Notes: generated by a model not told the origin, from the letters alone. 64,000 bases of DNA from Gammaproteobacteria bacterium (GCA_030425685.1 JAUIAD010000005.1:97093-161092), one strand, 5' to 3'. Shown: positions 8,555 to 18,544, numbered from the stretch's first letter. Program-made: numbers and translations.

Positions 8555-10762
8555 TTAAAAAATCGGCTCAAGTTTAGCATAACTAGCCACCAGCCATTTG
8601 GCGCCTTGGCGGTCGAATTTCACTTGAATGCGGGTATGTTCGCCTTGACCTTCGTAGTTGATAATGGTGCCGGAGCCGAATTTTTTGTGTTTAACACGTT
8701 GGCCGATTTCAAGGCCTGAATCGCCGGCAGCTTGTTTGGTTAGCGATGGTTTTTTGTATTGAAATTGTTGTGGTCGTGAAATTTTAGTCGTTGGTCGTTC
8801 CGAATGCATGCACTCTTCTGGGATTTCGTCGATAAAGCGGGACGCTTGGCAATATTTTTCTGAACCATAGAGGCGTCGTGATTCGGCATAGGTAATAACT
8901 AATTTTTCCATGGCGCGCGTCATACCGACGTAGCACAGGCGTCGTTCTTCTTCTAGGCCACCGGGTTCGTTGACCGACATTTTATGTGGAAATAAATCTT
9001 CTTCCATGCCGCACATAAATACTAAGGGAAACTCAAGGCCTTTTGCTGCGTGTAAGGTCATTAAGCTAACGCAGTCAGTATGTTGGCTGGATTGCTCTTC
9101 GCCGGCCTCTAAAGCAACATGCGATAGAAATGCTGCTAGCGGTGATAGTTTATCATTTTCATCCGGTTCAAACTGTGTTGTAGCGGTAAGTAGTTCTTCT
9201 AAGTTTTCTACGCGTGATAAGCCTTTTTCAGTTTTATCTTTTTTGTAATGTGCCAGCAAGCCACTTTTGTTAAGCATTTCTTCCGTTTGCTCGTTAAGTG
9301 CTAGGCCGGTTGTTTCTTTATCAATCGTGTCGATTAGTGCCAAAAAGCTTTTTAATGCATTTGACGCACGTGCGGATAGTTTTTCATTTTCAATTAAATA
9401 AGCGCTGGATTCCCATAGCGATAAATTTAAATCACGCGCCGTCGTGCGTACTAAGGTTAATGTGGTATTGCCAATGCCGCGTGTGGGCAGATTAACAATA
9501 CGTTCAAAACCCGGATCATCAGAGCGATTGGCAATTAAACGTAAGTAGGCAATCGCGTCTTTAATTTCCGCGCGTTCAAAAAAGCGTAAGCCGCCATAAA
9601 TGCGATAAGGAATTTGCTGATCAATAAGCTGTTCTTCAAGCACACGCGATTGTGCATTGGAACGATATAAAATGGCGATATCTTTGGCGCGATGTTGCTG
9701 TATCCACTGTTGGATGCTGCTCGCAATAAAATGTGCTTCATCACGTTCATTAAAGGCTGAATAAATCGTAATAGGGGCGCCAGTGTTGCCATCGGTCCAT
9801 AGATTTTTGCCCATGCGATTTTCATTGTTGGCAATTACCGCATTGGCGGCATTTAGTATGGTTTGTGTTGAACGATAATTCTGTTCAAGACGAATGGTGG
9901 TAACCTCGGTATACTCGCGCATAAAGCGGTCGATGTTTTCCACGCAAGCACCACGCCAACTATAAATAGATTGATCATCGTCGCCAACGGCCATAATAAA
10001 ACTATCATCAGCGGTTAATAATCTTAACCACTCGTATTGAATTTTATTGGTATCTTGAAACTCATCGACTAAGATATGGCGAAAGCGTTTTTGATAATGC
10101 TGGCGGATATCATCATTTTTTTGTAGTAATTCTAAAGAGCGTAATAATAGCTCGGTAAAATCGACCAAGCCGCTGCGATCGCACAATGTTTCGTAAGCGT
10201 GGTAAACACGTGTCATCACTTCAGCAAAATAACCACCGTCATAATTCTGCACCTGGTGCGCTCGGCGTCCGGATTCTTTTTGTTTGTTAATAAACCATTG
10301 TGCTTGTTTGGGTGGCCATTTAGTTTCATCTAATTCGAGGTTTTTAAGAATGCGGCGTACCAAGCGATATTGGTCATCGCTGTCTAGAATTTGAAAAGCT
10401 TCTGGCAGTCCAGCGGCTTCCCAGTGAGTGCGCAGTAGGCGATGGGACAGCCCGTGAAAAGTACCGACCCATAGATTGCTAAGGTGCAAGCCAAGCAGTG
10501 ATTCTATACGGCCACGCATTTCATGCGCCGCCTTATTGGTAAAGGTAACCGCCAGGACCTCATGCGGTGAAATATGGTACTCCTGGATCAACCAAGCAAT
10601 ACGATGCACTAATACCCGCGTTTTGCCACTACCGGCACCGGCTAGCACTAATAAATTACTGGGCGGTGCACTGACCGCTGCTTGTTGTTGTTCATTTAAT
10701 GAATGAATCAAGGTCGCTGAATTTTCCATGGGGTGCATTGTACCCTGAGATAGTAAATCCAT
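8555..10762 (-). CDS. uvrD: DNA helicase II, UvrD
   Basis: A 3'-5' SF1A helicase used in nucleotide excision repair and mismatch repair; 735 residues (E. coli 720). Visible: the LNEQQQAAV Q-motif, Walker A GAGSGKT, motif Ia TFTNKAAHEMR, motif II ILVDEFQDTN, motif III GDDDQSIYSWRGA, motif IV LEQNYRS, motif V/VI VSLMTLHAAKGLEF and YVGMTRA, and the C-terminal Tudor-like domain (VKHKKFGSGTI...YAKLEPI) that binds RNA polymerase in UvrD/PcrA. The frame begins at 10762, but the ATG at 10738 (MHPMEN) has a better ribosome site (CAGGGTACA), so the first 8 residues are doubtful. Confidence 0.97.
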   Translation of the reverse strand: MDLLSQGTMHPMENSATLIHSLNEQQQAAVSAPPSNLLVLAGAGSGKTRVLVHRIAWLIQEYHISPHEVLAVTFTNKAAHEMRGRIESLLGLHLSNLWVGTFHGLSHRLLRTHWEAAGLPEAFQILDSDDQYRLVRRILKNLELDETKWPPKQAQWFINKQKESGRRAHQVQNYDGGYFAEVMTRVYHAYETLCDRSGLVDFTELLLRSLELLQKNDDIRQHYQKRFRHILVDEFQDTNKIQYEWLRLLTADDSFIMAVGDDDQSIYSWRGACVENIDRFMREYTEVTTIRLEQNYRSTQTILNAANAVIANNENRMGKNLWTDGNTGAPITIYSAFNERDEAHFIASSIQQWIQQHRAKDIAILYRSNAQSRVLEEQLIDQQIPYRIYGGLRFFERAEIKDAIAYLRLIANRSDDPGFERIVNLPTRGIGNTTLTLVRTTARDLNLSLWESSAYLIENEKLSARASNALKSFLALIDTIDKETTGLALNEQTEEMLNKSGLLAHYKKDKTEKGLSRVENLEELLTATTQFEPDENDKLSPLAAFLSHVALEAGEEQSSQHTDCVSLMTLHAAKGLEFPLVFMCGMEEDLFPHKMSVNEPGGLEEERRLCYVGMTRAMEKLVITYAESRRLYGSEKYCQASRFIDEIPEECMHSERPTTKISRPQQFQYKKPSLTKQAAGDSGLEIGQRVKHKKFGSGTIINYEGQGEHTRIQVKFDRQGAKWLVASYAKLEPIF

Positions 10763-10852
10763 CCAGCAGGGATTTGCTCAATTTTTCTAGTATGCGCGAG
10801 ATTCACATTGTCAGTGTGACTTTTAATTAGGTTTTGCTTAAGTATAAAGTGT

Positions 10853-13555
10853 TTACTGTGGTGGGCTTGTTCTTAACCTTTTGGCGCTTCTTTGGCGGGT
10901 CGTCATCGGCTGGTCACTCGCACAGGGTTTTTTACGAATAGACCCAGAGGTCAATAAACATAAGCCTTTCGCTTTTGACAGCTTGCCGGTGGTTTTTTTG
11001 CTCTCACCGTCATATTTCTGTCGATAGATGCGAGTGCAGCCCTTATTGAGTTTTGCGTAGAATTCACTATTTGGATATTGTTTAGCATGCTGCATAATAA
11101 GCCGATGGTAAGGCTCTATTTCTTCAAAGCTCATTTTTTTAAATATATTGTTAATGATGGTGAAGTCATAAAACTGAATATCAACAGCAGGGTTATAAAG
11201 TTCCCTGTCTAAATAGGCATTAACAAATTCTTCCAGTAGCCTGGCAAAAAATTCATATTTATTGTGTGCTAAGCTAGCGGCTAAAACATCATGATTGTCA
11301 GCATCGATAAAATTGAGTAGCCTTTCATGATGCATGCTATCTAATTCATAATCAGAGCAGGTTCCACAGAGCCAGTCGAAAAAGTCGGTATCAATGGGCT
11401 TTGTGTCAAGATGCTCTGCTGCTAAATGAAACGGTGTTTTATCCTTAAGGATTTGTCGTAATAAAAACAGGCCATTTTTACGTAGCATTTCTAAAATACC
11501 TTTTTGATTGCTTGTGCTAAGTAAGTGACGGTTAGGTGAGAGAATAAAGCATTCAATTGCCGAATAACCGGTTGTTAACATCTGTATACGTGCGCAAGCA
11601 CCAAAGTCGAGTAGTTCAGCAACAATTTCATAGGCGGTATATTGTGAAAAATCTAAATGGTAGAGGGCAAACATCAATGGTGTTACATAAGGTTGCTCCG
11701 GCATGGGTAAGGGGGTGCCATCGGCTGCTAAAGCGATCACGGGTAGATTGACGGCATGTTTTGCATGAACGTCAGGGTTAAGCGCGTTTTTGATGGCGGT
11801 GATATTATGATTAAGAATGTGTTTTATCAGTGGGGTTATATAGAATTTTTCACAGGAGGTGCCAAATTTCTTCAGCATTTTTTTAACCGGGCGCAGTGAT
11901 TTTGGTTTGCCTATGTAGAACTCTGCGTTATTGTCAAAAAGTGTTTGACTGGTGTCGAATGGATTGTAAGGATTAAGGAAGATAGGTTTAATCTTTTCTG
12001 AAAATTGATAACCCGCCCCATAATCAAATAAAAGTTGAATCGGTCTGCCATCTAAGGATTTTATATCTTCTGCCGCTCTGAAAATAACGTAAGGTTTATC
12101 ATCAAATAGGCATATCTCCATATAAACGTTAGCATAGTTGGCACTGTGATTGGTTCGATTCATTAGGCTGTCACTATTGCCGCGAATAAATGTTGTTGTG
12201 CCATCGCTGTTAATATGTTCGTAAACCGACGATTTATCTTCTTTTGCTTTTTCTTCAGAGATAACGTTATGAATTAAAATGCCAATCACCGTGCCTTCTT
12301 CAATGCAAAAGCCGCGGCGTGATTTAGACGTAGCAGCAAGCCCTGCTGTTTCTCCTGATTCAGAAAGCGCGGGGATGTTGACGGCTTCTAGCTGAAACTT
12401 TCTATTCCTAACGGCTAAAGTCTGAGGGTCAAGATTATGTTTTTCGATAAAATTTTTAATAGGATTGATAAACTCACGATTTGCTTTGCCCGCGGTAAAG
12501 CTTATTTTGTTAGTCTTTTGTTTTTGTTCTGTGGGTAATGTTTTAGTTTCACTGGTGGGTTTATGTTTACGACGTTTCTTTTGGATCTTTCTCGCAACGG
12601 TAGTTTTAGGTTGAATCTTGACAACGGGGTCATCGGTATCATCATTTGCTGTGCTGTCAAATGAGAATAGCGAATTATATTTGCTAGGCTGTTTGAGCGG
12701 CGAAGGAGAATCTGATTCCATTAATTCTACAAGCAATGTCGCTGCCCTTAGTTCAGAAATGGTGATGTCGAGGTTTGGCTTTTCTTGCAGCTTGCTAAAT
12801 ACTTGTAGCCCTTTTTTGTGTCTAGCTGCTTTGGATAGCTTAATAAAAAGTGGTTGGCGTGATAGATAATAGTCTTTTGTATGGTCTATTTGAGAAATGT
12901 GGTAATCAAGCATCTTGCTTAGATTTAATTTTGTAGGATTAGGTCCATTTAAAAAATCAGCAACGAGCTGAAAAAGTGTATTACAGCCGGGTAGCTCTAT
13001 TAGGGAGAACAGCGAGGATAAAAAGCTGATAATATTTTTTTGCATTTCTTGTGTTGATGAATAGGAAGTCCGTAGAGAAGCGGTAAATTTTGTTAATAGA
13101 AAAACTGTATTTTCCTTGTTTTGGCACGTATTGTAGAAATGCAGTAATAAATGACCAAAACTTACCGGAAGTTGGCATAAATCATTCATTAGCTTGGCAA
13201 TGAGATAAAAACTATCGTCACCCTCGAGGTCAACTTGAATTTCTAAGATCAAAAATAGCAGCAGTTCTTGTTTCTCTGCTACCGCGTAGTTCGCCGTCAT
13301 ACGATATAGTGCGACATTTTTTTGAAAATAGTCTGGGTGATGTTTAGAAAGATGAAATACTAGTTTAATGAATACGCTGCTTTTTGTTTTCATGCCAATA
13401 AGATTATCAATGTAGTTATTAACGACATGTTGCGTGCTTCTAGGATCTGATGAAATTTCTCTTTGCAAATCTATTAATAGGTTTGATGTTATCGTGTCTA
13501 GAGATTTGGATGTGGAAATAAGCCTTGTTGTGCGTTGTTTAGATTCGGTTCTCAT
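10853..13555 (-). CDS. SET-domain and ankyrin-repeat protein, candidate nucleomodulin effector
   Basis: A 900-residue protein of eukaryotic-like design. N-terminal part (1-300): helical, unrecognised. Residues 326-332 KKRRKHK form a classical nuclear-localisation-like cluster. Residues about 400-515 resemble a SET lysine methyltransferase: SRRGFCIEEGTVIG (the N-terminal G-x-G-like strand region), then NRTNHSANYANV, with N469-H470-S471 matching the NHSxxxN cofactor motif, then LLFDYG (D511-Y512-G513) matching the E-L-x-x-D-Y-G motif. Residues about 570-790 contain ankyrin-like units (VTPLMFALYH, KTPFHLAAEH). The C-terminus is again basic (RQRSAKRLR). The order SET then ankyrin matches Legionella RomA/LegAS4, which methylates host histone H3. 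Activity and secretion are inferred. Confidence 0.65.
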   Translation of the reverse strand: MRTESKQRTTRLISTSKSLDTITSNLLIDLQREISSDPRSTQHVVNNYIDNLIGMKTKSSVFIKLVFHLSKHHPDYFQKNVALYRMTANYAVAEKQELLLFLILEIQVDLEGDDSFYLIAKLMNDLCQLPVSFGHLLLHFYNTCQNKENTVFLLTKFTASLRTSYSSTQEMQKNIISFLSSLFSLIELPGCNTLFQLVADFLNGPNPTKLNLSKMLDYHISQIDHTKDYYLSRQPLFIKLSKAARHKKGLQVFSKLQEKPNLDITISELRAATLLVELMESDSPSPLKQPSKYNSLFSFDSTANDDTDDPVVKIQPKTTVARKIQKKRRKHKPTSETKTLPTEQKQKTNKISFTAGKANREFINPIKNFIEKHNLDPQTLAVRNRKFQLEAVNIPALSESGETAGLAATSKSRRGFCIEEGTVIGILIHNVISEEKAKEDKSSVYEHINSDGTTTFIRGNSDSLMNRTNHSANYANVYMEICLFDDKPYVIFRAAEDIKSLDGRPIQLLFDYGAGYQFSEKIKPIFLNPYNPFDTSQTLFDNNAEFYIGKPKSLRPVKKMLKKFGTSCEKFYITPLIKHILNHNITAIKNALNPDVHAKHAVNLPVIALAADGTPLPMPEQPYVTPLMFALYHLDFSQYTAYEIVAELLDFGACARIQMLTTGYSAIECFILSPNRHLLSTSNQKGILEMLRKNGLFLLRQILKDKTPFHLAAEHLDTKPIDTDFFDWLCGTCSDYELDSMHHERLLNFIDADNHDVLAASLAHNKYEFFARLLEEFVNAYLDRELYNPAVDIQFYDFTIINNIFKKMSFEEIEPYHRLIMQHAKQYPNSEFYAKLNKGCTRIYRQKYDGESKKTTGKLSKAKGLCLLTSGSIRKKPCASDQPMTTRQRSAKRLRTSPPQ

Positions 13556-13624
13556 AGCGGCGGTACCTAGCTCATTTTTTATATGCCAATGTATTTAATA
13601 TTAATACGCATACTTTAACACCAA

Positions 13625-13633
13625 GATATTAAG
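13625..13633 (-). promoter_or_regulatory. PmrA half-site upstream of the SET-ankyrin gene (weak)
   Basis: On the minus strand CTTAATATC matches 8 of 9 positions of the PmrA half-site. The second half after 2 nt is poor (3/9), though TATTAA lies at the expected -10 distance. Listed as a possible degenerate member of the elements at 13807, 18477, 23070, 40399 and 51581. Confidence 0.25.
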
Positions 13634-13806
13634 GAAAGATTATGTGTGCAAATAAGCGCGCTATCAGTTTTCAATGAGAGCATAATAATAGGGAGTCAAT
13701 CATATGGGGAGATCTCCTTTATTTAATTTTAATATAATATATGGCGTATAGTAGGTAATTAACTCGTTAATTTTGCTGAGTAAATCCTTGTATAAGAATT
13801 TTTAAA

Positions 13807-13839
13807 ATTAATATTAACCTAAGATAAATGTGGTACTTT
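13807..13839 (+). promoter_or_regulatory. PmrA-box-like promoter of the 923-residue solenoid gene
   Basis: ATTAATATT-AA-CCTAAGATA (13807-13826; 14 of 18 fixed positions), then 7 nt, then TACTTT (13834-13839) as the -10. The arrangement matches the other four boxes in the window. Confidence 0.5.
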
Positions 13840-13874
13840 AACTGAGTAAATTAATTGCAGTTAGGGTTAATAAT

Positions 13875-16646
13875 ATGAGAGCAGCAACAAGCGGTCGTCA
13901 AAAAACAACAGTCGTCGTACGAACTCAAGCAACACCACAAGCTACTTATTCAGCGTTGATTCAGCAAGCGAGCGAGCTTGCTGCCGGTCAAGTGTTATCT
14001 TTAAATAGAGGGCAATTAGAACATTTAAGCGATATCGTGCCTCATCTTCCACGTGCTGCAGGAATAGCCTTGCCGGTAAAAGCAACGGATCAACAACGTA
14101 CTAATCTGCTAGCTTTGATCAATAAAAATGGCAGCAAGGTATTTTATGCTTTGGGCAAGGGCGATTCGGGCAAGCAAACGTTGCTAGCAAATCAAATTAA
14201 CGCTAGTAGTGGTTTTTTTATATCACGATCTGCGGCGCAAGGTGGGCGAAGTATTGCTGTTAGGCTGTTAGAGGAAAGTGCTATGGACGGTAGTAAGTCG
14301 ATCAATATTCAGCTCGATCAAGAGATGAAGCCTAATCATGCTAAAAGTGTGATGAAGGCAATGGCGCCAAATCATGTGGTGATGATTATGGCAGGAACGC
14401 CGCAAGCTTTGCTTATGGCCATTGTTGGGTCTATGCAGGCTAATACGTTTGTTGAGTTTGGCCATGGGTTGAAGTTGGAATATTTAGCGCAGGCGGCTGC
14501 TATTTTAAATGAAGATACGGTGGTTAAAGTTGATCGTAGTTTAGATGAATATGAAATTAGCGCGATTTGTAAAAACGTGCCTGCACATGCTTTTATAACA
14601 CCGGATGTAGGTATGCAGTTGGATCAATTTAAGCTGTTAATCTCTAGCATGCAAGATGGTGCGCTTTATCTCGATCCGGATACTGATGTTGATTATATTG
14701 AGGCGGCTTTAGCTGAAATTAAACCTGGCGTTAAAATTTTATTACATTCCGAAACAGAGCTTAAGTTAGCGCAAGCTATTTATAATAGTGTCGGTAATAA
14801 GAAACAAATTGATGACTGCTTACTGTCTGATACAGTAAAAACGGGTCTTGTTATTAAGCCACAAAGCAGTCCCCGTGAAGAGAAAGCGCTTGCAGAAAGT
14901 AAAGCAAGTAATATTGAAGTGGTAGACTCATCGCGCATACTATTTCCACCCAGCATAGCTAAAGCAGAAGTGGCGCAGTTTATTGAGAACCACATTGCTG
15001 TTAATCAAACGTTGCGTATATCACCACAGTGTGATGATAATGCAGTAATAGTCGCACTGAAATTAATGCCCGAAGGTAGCTTTGTTGAGTTTTCTTCAGA
15101 TTACTCCGCCTCGCAACTTGAAGCGTTTGCCAAAGTGATCAGCAATGGGGTGACGGTCGAAATTGGTGGGCAGATGGTAGCAGAAAAGGCCGAAGCGATT
15201 GCTGCTAACTTACCGAAGCATGCTTTTTTAACGATACAGCCAAGCTATAGTAGCAGTGGAAGTCAAAGGGTAATCGCTAGTATGAAGCAATGTGGGTATT
15301 ACATTCATCCACAAACCAATCTTGCAGTACTGCAGTCATCATTGCCGAGCCTAGCTGATAAGCCCGATGTTAGCATTTGTTTTCACCCTGATAGTAGTAA
15401 AAAGTTGCTTGAGGTTGTTGCCCTTAGTGCGCCACAACAAACAGAATTTGACGCCAGTCTTGTTCGTGGTCAATCAAAAAAAACAGCAATTAAAGTGATA
15501 AGAGCGTTATGTGCCAAGATTGCTCAGTTAGATGAAGGTGGCTACCTGAAAATAACTAAAAAAGAAAAAGCCTATCTAAGAAAAATGGCGCACCTAATGC
15601 CTCCTTTTATTACGTTAGAAATAAATCCATTTTGGCGCGAAGACTTTGCCGCGCAAGTGACACAAGAGCTTAAAGAGGTCGGTTCCTCGGTATTGTTAAA
15701 ACAGGGTGCTAGTAAGGAGCAAATAGAAGCCGTTTGCCAAACTTTGCCAGCTAATAGAACTATCGCGTTTGAACCCAGCATTGAGTGTAAGCACATTCAT
15801 CATGGCGTGCAGAAGCTAGGTTGTAATAGCTTTGTCTATATCGAAGCTGGAACAGATCTAACATTAGCTGAGACTATTATTGGCAGCATTGCAGAAGGTG
15901 CCGGGGTGTTTGTATATTTTGACAGTGGAGTTGACGAGCAAGTTGTAGCAGCTGTTTCTCACTTGTTGCCAGGTAATGTTGTTGAAATTAATGCAAATGC
16001 AAGTTTGCAAGTGGTATCGGCTATTGCGGCTAGTGTTCAGCAAGGTGTCCATGTGCGTTTTAATCAGTATTTATCAGGTGATAAGCAAAAAGCATTGGTA
16101 AAAAGATTGGCGCATGGTGGGCTGTATCTTGATCCCAATGTGCCGATATTGGATGGTAATGGAGATGTTAACAGTGCATCTATTCAAACCTTAGTGCCTT
16201 TGATGCACCACAATTTAATTGAACATTCACGCTATGCTTTTCACTCAGATCATACAGCAGATGATAAGCAAGCCATGGCTGATCTTTTTGCCAGTGAAAA
16301 AGCCGCTCGTCGGGATGCCTTTGCGCATGAGCAGTTAGAGTCGTTATCGGTATTTGCCAGCAAAAAAAGAAAGCGCGGTGATGTAGACGACAGTAAGGAA
16401 GCGCACCTTCCTGAAAAAAATAACGGTGATGAGGGGCGTGAGAAGAAGCAAAGAGTGGAATCATTCAGTTTACCCGAAGTTGAAGTGACGACACCCACAA
16501 GAGCTAACCCTGACCGGTTGAAGACACCGGAAGAGAGGGTGGGGCTAGCAGCATTGCTAAGCTTATTTGAGCCCCAGTCTGGACAGGGTGCGGATACTAT
16601 GGGTATTGTTGATGAGATAGTAACGCAAGGGCTAGCAAGCCGGTAG
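13875..16646 (+). CDS. Unknown 923-residue repeat solenoid with C-terminal basic motifs
   Basis: No named family is recognised. From about residue 160 to 800 the protein is built of 23-25-residue units, each a short amphipathic helix, a turn, then a hydrophobic strand. Examples are FKLLISSMQDGALYLDPDTD, then IEAALAEIKPGVKILLHSET. At least 12 units can be laid out in three blocks, which suggests an alpha/beta solenoid analogous to leucine-rich repeats but without their Asn ladder. The tail contains K830-K-R-K-R834 and K857-K-Q-R860 separated by an acidic, charged linker, a bipartite nuclear-localisation-like pattern. The gene is divergent from the SET-ankyrin gene and has a PmrA-box-like promoter. 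A host-directed effector is the best guess; the molecular role is unknown. Confidence 0.75.
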   Translation: MRAATSGRQKTTVVVRTQATPQATYSALIQQASELAAGQVLSLNRGQLEHLSDIVPHLPRAAGIALPVKATDQQRTNLLALINKNGSKVFYALGKGDSGKQTLLANQINASSGFFISRSAAQGGRSIAVRLLEESAMDGSKSINIQLDQEMKPNHAKSVMKAMAPNHVVMIMAGTPQALLMAIVGSMQANTFVEFGHGLKLEYLAQAAAILNEDTVVKVDRSLDEYEISAICKNVPAHAFITPDVGMQLDQFKLLISSMQDGALYLDPDTDVDYIEAALAEIKPGVKILLHSETELKLAQAIYNSVGNKKQIDDCLLSDTVKTGLVIKPQSSPREEKALAESKASNIEVVDSSRILFPPSIAKAEVAQFIENHIAVNQTLRISPQCDDNAVIVALKLMPEGSFVEFSSDYSASQLEAFAKVISNGVTVEIGGQMVAEKAEAIAANLPKHAFLTIQPSYSSSGSQRVIASMKQCGYYIHPQTNLAVLQSSLPSLADKPDVSICFHPDSSKKLLEVVALSAPQQTEFDASLVRGQSKKTAIKVIRALCAKIAQLDEGGYLKITKKEKAYLRKMAHLMPPFITLEINPFWREDFAAQVTQELKEVGSSVLLKQGASKEQIEAVCQTLPANRTIAFEPSIECKHIHHGVQKLGCNSFVYIEAGTDLTLAETIIGSIAEGAGVFVYFDSGVDEQVVAAVSHLLPGNVVEINANASLQVVSAIAASVQQGVHVRFNQYLSGDKQKALVKRLAHGGLYLDPNVPILDGNGDVNSASIQTLVPLMHHNLIEHSRYAFHSDHTADDKQAMADLFASEKAARRDAFAHEQLESLSVFASKKRKRGDVDDSKEAHLPEKNNGDEGREKKQRVESFSLPEVEVTTPTRANPDRLKTPEERVGLAALLSLFEPQSGQGADTMGIVDEIVTQGLASR

Positions 16647-16959
16647 AAAGTTGAGTCCTTTTCGCAATCAGAGCGTCGAGTTTAGCCGCACACCGTTCTC
16701 ATATTCTGCCTCCAGCTTACCCCAACAGATCCCGGCCTGTCTATTTGTTACGCGGTGGTCGCTACGAAGCGGCAGCCGCTGCGGGGAAAATTGCTATAAG
16801 CCATTGGTGATTCTGGAGATACTCTGCCTTTGAATTGACAGCGCACAGAGAAAAAGCCATTATTTGTCCTCCGTTCAATAACCGCGCCTTGAAAAATTGG
16901 AGTTTTTGTGTACAGAGCAATGAATTCAGGCGCCGAAACACAAAGCGAAGAGATAAAAA
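16647..16959. other. Spacer with a diverged copy of the TTACGCGG repeat
   Basis: The segment 16747-16785 (TTACGCGGTGGTCGCTACGAAGC...) is a diverged half of the palindrome found complete at 45077-45135. No gene is seen; the trpS promoter should lie in the 3' half. Confidence 0.4.
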
Positions 16960-18066
16960 ATGGCAGAACAAATAATATCAAAGCAGCGATTATTAACCGG
17001 CGATACCCCCACGGGCAAGTTACATTTGGGGCACTGGGTTGGCTCTTTAGAGAACCGAGTGAAGTTGCAAGACGAATATGATTGTTATTTTCTCTTGGCT
17101 AACTTTCATGCTTTTACCACACGAGTGACGCAAGCTGGGGCCATTCGTGAGAGTGTGCTTGATATCGCCCTCGATTATTTAGCCGCAGGTATTGATCCAG
17201 AAAAAAGTACGATTTTTGTGGAGTCGGATGTGCCGGCTATTTTTGAATTGAGTACGTTGTTTAGTATGTTAATTCCCTTTCCGCGCTTAATGCGTAACCC
17301 AACCATTAAAGATGAAATTCGAGATAAGCAGTTAGGTGATAATTACTCGATGGGATTTTTATTATATCCCATTATGCAGGTCGCAGATATTCTGGCGTTT
17401 CGTGCGGAAGTGGTACCGGTCGGTGAGGATCAAATTCCGCATTTAGAATTGACGCGTGAAGTGGCCAGGAAATTTTATCAGCTTTATTCTGGTGTTGATC
17501 CTGAGCAAGCGCAAGCATATATGGAAAAAACGGGTCATTCTGAAGATGAGTTTTATTATCAGCATGGCAAGATTTTTCCTGTTCCTAATTATTTATTGGG
17601 TCGTGTTAAACGTTTAGTAGGTTTGGGTGGGCCAGCACCGCATGGGCAATTATTAAAAATGAGCAAGTCATTAAATAATGCCATCTTCTTAAGTGACGAT
17701 GCCGATACCGTGCGTAAAAAAGTAATGGGCATGTATACCGATCCAAACCGTTTGCGTGCTAGCGATCCTGGCACGGTAGAAAATAATCCGTTGTGGATTT
17801 TTCATGATACTTTTAATCCCGATACCGCTTGGTTGGAAGAAGCAAAGCAGCGCTATCGTGAAGGCACTATTGGTGATGTTGAATGTAAAAAACGCTTAGT
17901 TGAGGTGCTGAATGATTTGTTGACGCCAATGCGTGAACGGCGAGCGCTTTATGAAAAAGATCCGGCGCAGGTGTTGAAAGTGCTAGAGCAGGGTGCTGAA
18001 CGTGCCAATGCTGTGGCGCAAAAAACGGTATCTATGGTTAAAGAGGCGATTAAGCAAAGTTTCTAA
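16960..18066 (+). CDS. trpS: Tryptophanyl-tRNA synthetase
   Basis: Class I aminoacyl-tRNA synthetase charging tRNA-Trp in the cytoplasm; 368 residues. The HIGH-type motif is PTGKLHLGH near residue 18, and the KMSKS loop is exact (K233-M-S-K-S237). LLYPIMQVADILAF and VPVGEDQIPHLELTREVA are conserved tryptophan/ATP pocket segments. It is longer than the E. coli enzyme (334) and closer to the longer group found in other proteobacteria. The ribosome site is weak (GAAGAGAT). Monocistronic, with a large palindromic repeat downstream. Confidence 0.97.
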   Translation: MAEQIISKQRLLTGDTPTGKLHLGHWVGSLENRVKLQDEYDCYFLLANFHAFTTRVTQAGAIRESVLDIALDYLAAGIDPEKSTIFVESDVPAIFELSTLFSMLIPFPRLMRNPTIKDEIRDKQLGDNYSMGFLLYPIMQVADILAFRAEVVPVGEDQIPHLELTREVARKFYQLYSGVDPEQAQAYMEKTGHSEDEFYYQHGKIFPVPNYLLGRVKRLVGLGGPAPHGQLLKMSKSLNNAIFLSDDADTVRKKVMGMYTDPNRLRASDPGTVENNPLWIFHDTFNPDTAWLEEAKQRYREGTIGDVECKKRLVEVLNDLLTPMRERRALYEKDPAQVLKVLEQGAERANAVAQKTVSMVKEAIKQSF

Positions 18067-18132
18067 AAGTGTGCCTTGGCTGCTGTGTCTGACGGATGAG
18101 TTCCGTGGTTCGATTTAATTAGTAGCGGCGCC

Positions 18133-18228
18133 GGTTTTACGCAAAGACGCTAAGGGGACGCAAAGGTCGCAGAGAGGGATATAAAACTTAGCGTCCTTTG
18201 CGTCCCCTTGGCGTCTTTGCGTGAAACC
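18133..18228. repeat. Dispersed inverted repeat, AAAGACGC-AAGGGG family
   Basis: Arms 18133-18166 and 18195-18228 pair at 32 of 34 positions (GGTTTTACGCAAAGACGCTAAGG and its complement). The preceding 40 nt and the left arm recur, diverged, at 40173-40257, so this is a dispersed element. It may also terminate trpS. Confidence 0.75.
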
Positions 18229-18476
18229 AACGCTGCAAAAAGCCCTATATTTTGTGACGATATCGTCAGTTATCGTGAACTCAGTTTATTAATAGACTAA
18301 GCAGGCGGTGTGATAGAAAGAGAAGGGTGTTTTATTTTGCCGGATTATGGTTTGGATTTAGCGCAGATATCATTTGAGAGGGATGGTGATGAGCATTCTG
18401 AAAGTGAGGCCGTTAGAGCATGCGGAATGTAAGTGGAAATTCGCAAATATACTGTAAATTTTCGGTATTTTTTTTA

Positions 18477-18509
18477 TTTAAGTTTAAATTAATATGGTTT
18501 AAATATAAT
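18477..18509 (+). promoter_or_regulatory. PmrA-box-like promoter of the HAD-motif gene
   Basis: TTTAAGTTT-AA-ATTAATATG (18477-18496; 14 of 18 positions), then 7 nt, then a perfect -10 TATAAT (18504-18509). Spacing equals that of the other boxes. Confidence 0.6.
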
Positions 18510-18544
18510 GTTACCTCATTAAAAATTAAAAAGAGGGTATGGTG

